From NCBI RefSeq assembly GCF_000315625.1, contig NW_005434669.1:374004-438003 (forward strand): a DNA stretch of 64,000 bases, written 5' to 3'. The DNA comes from Guillardia theta CCMP2712 (taxonomy: Eukaryota > Cryptophyceae > Pyrenomonadales > Geminigeraceae). Of the stretch, positions 58,299-64,000 are shown in pieces (positions within the stretch are counted from its first letter, which is position 1; every line of letters begins with the position of its first letter). The notes below the pieces were generated by a model. The model had not been told where the DNA came from. It saw only the letters and a program-made list of their open reading frames with translations, and made no database searches. The translations under genes and the position numbers were made by a program.

Positions 58299-59153
58299 AT
58301 GGTAGGCGGGACGGGCATGTCGCTGGTGGATAACATACCCATCAATGATGGGTCGGATGATTATGAATTTACCTGCAGTGATGGAGAAGAAAGCATTTCC
58401 GAATCGTCCAGTGACGAAACTGAGATCTTAGGTCCACCGCAGAAGAAGAGATATCTTCGGAAAGGGAACAGGATCGGCAACTGGACGAAGAGGAATATGA
58501 GCAGGAAGAGGCTTGATTGGTACAAGTTTCAAAGAACTTTGAGTGACTATCAATTTCGTATATTCTATCGAATGTCTCGCACTGCATTCTAACATCTTTT
58601 GTCTCTCATTCGTAATGATATTACTGGCAAAGAGGAACATGGAAGGAGGGGCAGTCCACATGGGTGTATCACGGAGGAGTTGAAACTGTCCATGATAATC
58701 AGATGGCTGGCAGGTGGCTCATACTTAAATATTCATCACTTCCATTGAGTCTCTGATTGTGCGCAAGAATGAAGTACTTGTGGCCATCTCGAATTGTGAC
58801 CGTCCCTTGCGCATCAGATATCCTGATTTGAAGGACACAAATGCTTTGCAAAGCATCGCCACAGGCTTCAAGATGAAATCTTCTCGTGGCGTTTTTGATA
58901 GATGCATCGGTGCCATTGAAGGAGTACTGATTAAACCGCATTGTATCAAAGGAATGGAGTCGTACAGAGCTGCACGTTATTTCACTCGCAAGGGATACTA
59001 TGCATTGAGAACCGTCGATTCCTTTGGTATGGTATACACAACCCGGTTAGTACACATGATAGCCTTGCTTTCTGCAAAGGAAAACTGGAGGATCTCAACC
59101 TCCTCCGTCCTTCTGTGCGTCGGTAGGTGGAGCCTTGGCAGCATCTTGTTGTA
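58299..59153 (+). pseudogene. Degenerate Harbinger DDE transposase
   Basis: An N-terminal segment from ATG 58299 (acidic, then KKRYLRKGNRIGNWTKRNM) runs to an in-frame stop after RMSRTAF (near 58590). Sequence continues HLLSLIRNDITGKEEHG and TEELKLSIIIRWLAGGSYLN to a second stop (about 58747). A third frame gives FKMKSSRGVFDRCIGAIEGV, HCIKGMESYRAARYFTRKG and YYALRTVDSFGM, ending near 59153. This is the first half of a DDE catalytic domain (usual form G.IDGT.....P......Y.NRKG.YS). The first catalytic Asp is Glu (GAIEG), and the region carrying the remaining catalytic residues is missing. Non-functional. Confidence 0.8.
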
Positions 59154-59263
59154 ACGCGAAGAAAATGAGGGTAAAATTGGATATTTGATGTTATATTTAG
59201 CTCTCAGAATACAACTATTTATGTTTCAAACCGTTTCACGTAACGAATTATTTCAAGATTTGC

Positions 59264-59294
59264 GAAATTGAATTTGGTCTGCGTTAGTCTCCCC
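59264..59294 (-). repeat. Harbinger right terminal inverted repeat
   Basis: 31 bp, perfectly complementary to 58136-58166; followed by the TTA duplication. Confidence 0.95.
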
Positions 59295-59297
59295 TTA

Positions 59298-59671
59298 GTC
59301 AGGCTTGAAACTTGAACTCGTGAAGGCGGCCGGGTGCCGCGACCGAGTCACAGAGTCAGTCGGTCGGAGCCTTTCCGGCGATCATAGGTACCGTACTGGC
59401 CTCTTAGTACGCAGCCTTGATGAGCGGCACCGGGCCGGAGTCTGGCGGCTCGCCGCGCCGGGCGGAGTCCGTCGCCCGGCCGGTACGGTCGGCGGGCCGG
59501 GCAAGCCTGCCCCGGGCCGAAGTATCCTGAAGAAGGCAGCAAAAATCAAATAGCTGAACTAATGTATACTGTTCTTCTGCCTTTTGAACCCCCTCGAAGG
59601 GGCATGGCTGTGCGCTGTCGCCTAATCCCAGCATGGCAAGGAAGAGCCGATAGCGAGAAGATGCGTTGTGA
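59298..59671. other. GC island and upstream region of membrane-protein gene
   Basis: 59310-59530 is a ccgg/gccgg-rich CpG block like those at 37070 and 48120. No gene seen. Confidence 0.5.
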
Positions 59672-61946
59672 ATGACTAGTAGAGGAAGCATGAAGCAGAA
59701 GAGGCGGGAGGAACTCCTGCTTGCTGCCTTCATGGTGTTATCTCTCGGGATCATGGCCATAGGGTTGAACAACTTTCGAAACCAGACACCTGTCGGCATG
59801 ATGTCAATTGACGAGAACTTGATGAGACACGACAGCAAAGCAAGAGGAAACGGCCAAGACAGTGTGATGGAATCTGATGTGGAGGGGTTACTAAATCAAC
59901 GGCTAAAGTTGTTAGAGAAGGAGAGAAACAAACTTGTAGCCAAGAAGAAAAGAGAGGTCGCCAGCAGGTTGAAATTCAAGCGAGAGGCAAGAATGAAGGT
60001 GATAAGGCACTTGAGTCAGATCATGAATCGCCACCCCTCTCTCATGACAGATCTTGAGCGTCTGTCGGATGCAGATGGCAGAGTGCCTCTTCACTCGATT
60101 GAGCAGAAAATGCAGCAGTACCACAAACTTGAGCTCCAGCGCCAGTTTCTGTTGCGCCACCCTCACAGAGCGAGCATGTCTGTGATCAACTTGGCACAGA
60201 GCCAGTCCGCACCTGCTTCTTCAGGAGGCCTCGGGTGGTCCTTGAGCTTGAGACGGCAGGAAACGAATGGGACGTGGGGATACTGGCGAACTCCGGAAAA
60301 CTCCAACAACTTTGCCGGGCAACAACAGCCTGTGGAGAACACGAATCCGTTCGGAGAGCACGTCATCGGACGCGACATGGACTCTGACGTCAATGCCTCA
60401 CTGATCGAGGAAGGGCAGGATAATCCGCTGCTAGACATCGTGGAGGGCAAGGGCTTCCCGAAGATGTTCTACGAGAGCGACAACTTCGCACCGTGCACCG
60501 ACCCAGACAAGTGCACGCTCACTCACACGAGGTACGGGCCAGGAGTTGGAGGGCGGGAGGATAGGAAGCTTGAGCGCAGGCGCGTTAAGTATGAGTACGA
60601 GCACGAACCTTTCATGAAGGACCGCATCGTCAATTGCAGTGCAGACCGTCGATCGCCGAATTATCATCCTGCGTGTGATCGAGGGCGGAACAAGTACGGC
60701 AGGCCGCTAAGGCCAGGAGGATTCCCGGACGACAATCAGATAGTGGACGATTACATCTACAGAAACTCTTTGCAGCCCAACACTTATGAGAACGTTACCA
60801 TCTATCCCCGAGAGATGTATAGACAGCGACAGTTGCCGATTGTGAACCCTAACGGGGTAATGAGGACGACGTATCCTGGAACGGGGAGATATGGTGGGCT
60901 GACCGGACCTCCTTGGTTCACGGAAGGTCCCGTCGGAAGCGAGGAGGGATCTGTCACCGCGCACTCAGCTCTTGGAGGAAACAGTGACATGCAAGTGAAA
61001 TCGCGAAGCTGGAGCGATGTTGGGCTGGGTGATCGAACGGTTCCAGCTCAGGACAGTGTCGGACAAGTTTTGCCAGGGATGGAGGAAGCGGAGCAAGGTA
61101 AGAAGCTTCAAGTCTCATGTTTTCGTTCTTCAGTCTGTCCTGCGGTCTTTAATCTTCGTGATTGTGCTAGGAACTTATCTCACTCATCCAACGGGAGGGT
61201 ATTTCCGAACTGGGATGCGTCCAGCTCTGCATGCTCAGAAGCCGCGTCCGTTGGATGAGCATTATGACGTGAAGAGTGAGGTAGATCAGAGAAAGTGTGT
61301 CAGAGGCTAATGCTGACATCGTGTATTTGATCACCAACGATAGAGTCCAGTATATCTTCAGAACTTGGCTCTACACATCAAAAATCTGCTTCACCCTCTC
61401 AAAGGTACTTGGTATGTCCTTGTGAGTTCATATCTGATTCCATGCCAGAATCAAGCAAGGAAATCATTTCGACACAAGCAGGGCTTCAGCGATCACAGGA
61501 CCGGGTCAGCTCACCATCCCCTTGCTGCCTCGAATGATTTTGGAGCGTTGCTGCAGGTCAAGAAAATCAGGTCAGAGTTGGCTAAATGGCGCCATGATGT
61601 TGAGGTTGCGCTCATCTCCTCTGCTGTTGTCGGAGTTGACTTGATTGTAGTCCGGCAAGCCGGCAGTATATCCCCTCAATGAGATCGAGAGCTACTCCCG
61701 CACACCAAACCAGTAAGACTTTTCTTGCCTGCTGCCCTTGTGGGGCTAACGATGGACCGTGGCAGATTGAAAGGGAAGGACGAGCCTAATGCTCTCAAGG
61801 TGATTTTAAGGAGCTTCGATAATCCTGGTGAGCCTGAAGACTTCCAGGTGGCCAGAAAAGCTGCCGAGCCTGAAAAACAGTGGGGCCTGGGCAAGATGAT
61901 GCGAAGTTTCGAGCAAGACCTTGACAGCCTGAAGATTGAGAGTTAA
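59672..61946 (+). CDS. Single-pass (type II) membrane protein, unknown
   Basis: ATG 59672 opens an exon to about 61096. Later exons run about 61171-61279 (GTYLTHPTGGYFRTGMRPAL), about 61345-61402 (SPVYLQNLALHIKNLLHP), about 61450-61640 and about 61750 to the stop at 61944-61946 (EDFQVARKAAEPEKQWGLGK). A basic N terminus (MKQKRREE) precedes a hydrophobic helix at residues about 15-32 (LLLAAFMVLSLGIMAIGL), so the bulk is probably lumenal or extracellular. Then come a Lys/Arg coiled coil (LEKERNKLVAKKKREVASRL), a Cys-containing region (FAPCTDPDKCTLTH, IVNCSADRR) and Gly/Pro/Tyr-rich sequence. Splice choices after 61280 are tentative. No family recognised. Confidence 0.55.
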
Positions 61947-62543
61947 GGATCAAGTGCTCGTTCCTTGTAAATATTCCTGCAAACTGCCACCGTTGGCTAT
62001 CCCGTCCCTCGCCTGATGAGCGGTCTACAAAAAGGGTTGCTGTAACGATGGACTGCCCCATCGTTAGGGCGGGGTAGTCCATCCTTAGGGGTAGGGGTAG
62101 TCCATCGTTACATCAACCCCTATGTGGTACAGTGCTTTCATCTAAAATGACCGGGTACTTCTTGATAATTTATCAACCTGATCTACCCTACCCACCTGGT
62201 ACTACCCTGCCTTGAACTGTTTTAGAGGCTATGCAGCATGAGCAGCGATGCAGTTCGAGTAGGGCAGAGCGACCCTGCGATACAGAAGCCCCTAGCTTCC
62301 CTTCCTGATCTCCTCCTCCTTGATTGATGCCCGGAAACTTTCTTGATGCCTTCGGCTGAGAATGTTGTGAAGGCTATAGATCATTCTTGCTTGTCCTTTC
62401 GTTGAAAGACTTTGTGTGGGCGTCCAATCGCGTGTTGTCGTCAGAGGGGTTAAGATTCATGCAACTGTTGTGAGTGATTACGTGATGCTTCTCTGTCATA
62501 TGGCCAGAATGGCTCTGACACACTAAAGGAAGAAGTTTTCAAG
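61947..62543. other. Intergenic region with ggggta/tacccc tract
   Basis: 62040-62220 has ggcggggtagtcc, ggggtaggggtagtcc and later ctaccctacccacc and actaccctgcc words: G-rich first, then C-rich on the same strand. The words gtaacgatgg and catcgttac also recur at 62041-62110. No gene. Confidence 0.5.
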
Positions 62544-63616
62544 ATGATACTTGCGAACTCGACTGAACTTGTTAGTGCAGGTCATTTGCAACGAGGCAGG
62601 ATGACGGAGCTGCGAGATATGCGGCATCTCGACTACACTCCAGTACAAGTGTGTGATGACTCAATCAAGATCAAGATCAAGACGCTAGATGATACAAACT
62701 CATGGGAGGTGGAGGGAGAAGGGTCGTGGACTGTGAAACAACTCAAAGACCATTTGAAGGAAAACAAAGGACTTGTGAACAAGAAGATCCGTCTCATTCT
62801 CTTGGGGAAGATGCTCGAAGACTCGCATACATTGAATTCTTATGGTGTTAAGGACGGGGACTTTTTGCATGCCGCGATTTCTGACGAGCTGCCACAAGCT
62901 GAGGTCGGGGTGAACATAGGGAGGGAAAGAAATTCAGATGAAAATGAGCTGCGAGGATTTGATCGCCTTTTGCAAGCAGGGTTTAATCGTACAGAGATTG
63001 AGATTCTACGCATCCAATTTCATTCTCGCCGGGGCCACTTTGGACGACCGCTATCGGAAGCTGAAGCCGTCGAACTGGAGGAGGAATGGCTGGAGCAGAA
63101 CTCGGATGGAGCTTTGATGGCCTACGGCAACAACCGAGATGGTGCCATGTAATGTTGGAGGATTATGCAGATCTGATTTTGGTTCCTTTCGATCGCAGAG
63201 TTTGGAGGTACACGAAGGATGGATAGAGTGATGGAAGAAGTGGCGGAAGGAACGCAAGCAGATATGATGCTTGTAACACTCTTGAGTTTGATGCGTGATC
63301 GTGCCTGATGTAGCACGTGACAGGGGCTAGTAATGGGGTTCATCTTTGGAATCATTATGCTGTTTTGGATCTGGGAGCGAGGCATTCCCCGGCGGCAAAA
63401 GCTCGGTATGCGATGAAACCTTCTGATTGTCAAGTCGTTTGACCCAGGTGTTAGGTATCCTCTGCGGAATCGGTTGCAACCTCACGGTAAGTACCTTGTC
63501 TTTACTTTCCTTTGCCTCCTTGTCTTAGCAATCTTTCCTACTTGCAGATGGGTATGATCCGCTTACAAGCCCGTACGCATGGAGGAAGGGCAGACGGGGC
63601 ACATTCGCACCCATGA
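62544..63616 (+). CDS. Ubiquitin-like-domain membrane protein, DSC3/TMUB-like
   Basis: ATG 62544 (MILANSTELVSAGH). Exons: 62544-63149, about 63217-63278, 63329-63403, about 63456-63486 and 63548-63616 (TGA 63614-63616). Residues about 35-110 form a ubiquitin-like fold (KIKIKTLDDTNSWEVE, WTVKQLKDHLKENKG, IRLILLGKMLEDSHTLNSYG). Next is LRGFDRLLQAGFNRTEIEIL with RIQFHSRRG, the DUF2407-type segment of fungal DSC E3 subunit 3. After a 50-nt intron comes GLVMGFIFGIIMLFWIWERG (TM helix), then RRQKLGILCGIGCNLT. DSC3 and related UBL membrane proteins work with ER/Golgi ubiquitin ligases in membrane-protein quality control; that role here is inference from architecture. Confidence 0.75.
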
Positions 63617-63817
63617 GCATATTCATATGATGAGACGAAGTAGTTCGTTGACCTTCTTGTGTACAATTAGTTCACGTCTTTGATCTCAATAGCAATCGGT
63701 GTATCTTGACAGAGATATAGCGTTGTAAGGAATGATGAATTTCTCCTTTCTAAGGCTTTTTCTCCGCACCTTGAATTCGCAAGCGAAACCGCACAAGGAG
63801 TCTATCACGTTCATACA

Positions 63818-64000
63818 TTACAGGGATTTGCAAACCTCTTCAATTTCAGGAGCAGCAATCTTCGACAGATCTTCGTAAGTCTGCTTCTTGAAGTCTACTG
63901 ATCGCTGGACAAGCTCCTCCCATGTCGACCACTTCACCCTCGTGAACTCTGCTGGCTCTCCTATTCCATTCAGATTCACGGGAGGCAACCCATCTGATGG
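63818..64000 (-). CDS. Nudix hydrolase, C-terminal end (partial at window edge)
   Basis: Last exon only, stop at 63818-63820, continuing beyond 64000. It reads NGIGEPAEFTRVKWSTWEEL, VQRSVDFKKQTYEDL and ending EEVCKSL. The E(F)..W.W.....L....V.FK...Y pattern matches the C terminus of RppH/NudH and plant Ap4A-type Nudix hydrolases. The Nudix box itself is outside the window, so catalytic competence cannot be judged. Confidence 0.6.
   Translation of the reverse strand, partial: PSDGLPPVNLNGIGEPAEFTRVKWSTWEELVQRSVDFKKQTYEDLSKIAAPEIEEVCKSL

Larger units (their letters stand above)
58136..59294 (+). mobile_element. PIF/Harbinger-type DNA transposon remnant (1,159 bp)
   Basis: Bounded by perfect 31-bp terminal inverted repeats starting GGGGAGACTAACGCAGACCA (58136-58166 and 59264-59294) and flanked by a TTA target-site duplication (58133-58135 and 59295-59297), the 3-bp TWA preference of PIF/Harbinger elements. 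It contains a broken transposase. The intact ends and matching TSD show it inserted as a unit. It lies directly against a GC island. Confidence 0.9.

Overview
This is intron-bearing nuclear DNA from a protist. I see no bacterial operons. Almost every gene has to be pieced together from several exons joined at GT-AG junctions, and most introns I could measure are only 44-57 nt long. Coding sequence is moderately GC-rich, spacers swing between AT-rich and very GC-rich, and one 100-N assembly gap (18388-18487) marks this as a draft scaffold. A cryptophyte alga such as Guillardia theta fits: an RWP-RK regulator, an AIR9-like domain, many microsatellites and compact genes. That assignment is inference.

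Layout. 1-1794 (+): 3' part of a YEATS-like gene. 1915-2778 (-): coiled-coil protein. 3193-3743 (+): possible metallo-beta-lactamase-like fragment. 3964-8010 (-): voltage-gated channel with an N-terminal PH domain. 9860-12509 (+): protein with an AIR9-like Ig domain, followed by a 480-bp CTG/CAG array. 13491-17442 (+): fucosyltransferase-like enzyme. 18072-19521 (-): peptidyl-tRNA hydrolase 2. 19674-24829: two polycystin channels, head to head, forming a huge palindrome. 25211-29951 (-): GCP6-like gamma-tubulin complex protein. 31192-32264 (+): PDZ protein. 32607-34168 (-): membrane-anchored tubulin-tyrosine-ligase-like enzyme. 34458-34539 (-): tRNA-Ser(AGA). 34994-35968 (+): secreted unknown. 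36087-36978 (-): PPIL3-type cyclophilin. 37717-41650 (-): p300/CBP-type acetyltransferase. 44460-46474 (+): long coiled coil. 47304-47738 (-): RWP-RK factor. 49354-51180 (+): leucine-rich-repeat protein. 51264-56318 (-): apparent TPR-SPRY-TPR-kinase-KEN fusion. 58136-59294: degenerate PIF/Harbinger transposon. 59672-61946 (+): single-pass membrane protein. 62544-63616 (+): DSC3/TMUB-like ubiquitin-domain membrane protein. 63818-64000 (-): end of a Nudix hydrolase.

Spacers hold two recurring kinds of sequence. One is very GC- and CpG-rich islands (30163, 37070, 43475, 48120, 59310). The other is tracts full of tacccc/ggggta words (8336, 13106, 30340, 42380, 56600, 62040).

The genes are independent housekeeping and signalling genes, not one pathway. 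The most notable items are the cytosolic IRE1/RNase L-like kinase-nuclease fused to TPR and SPRY modules, the PH-domain channel, and the polycystin palindrome with one sharply divergent patch inside nearly identical arms. All exon junctions were read by eye, so gene models are approximate at their 5' ends.
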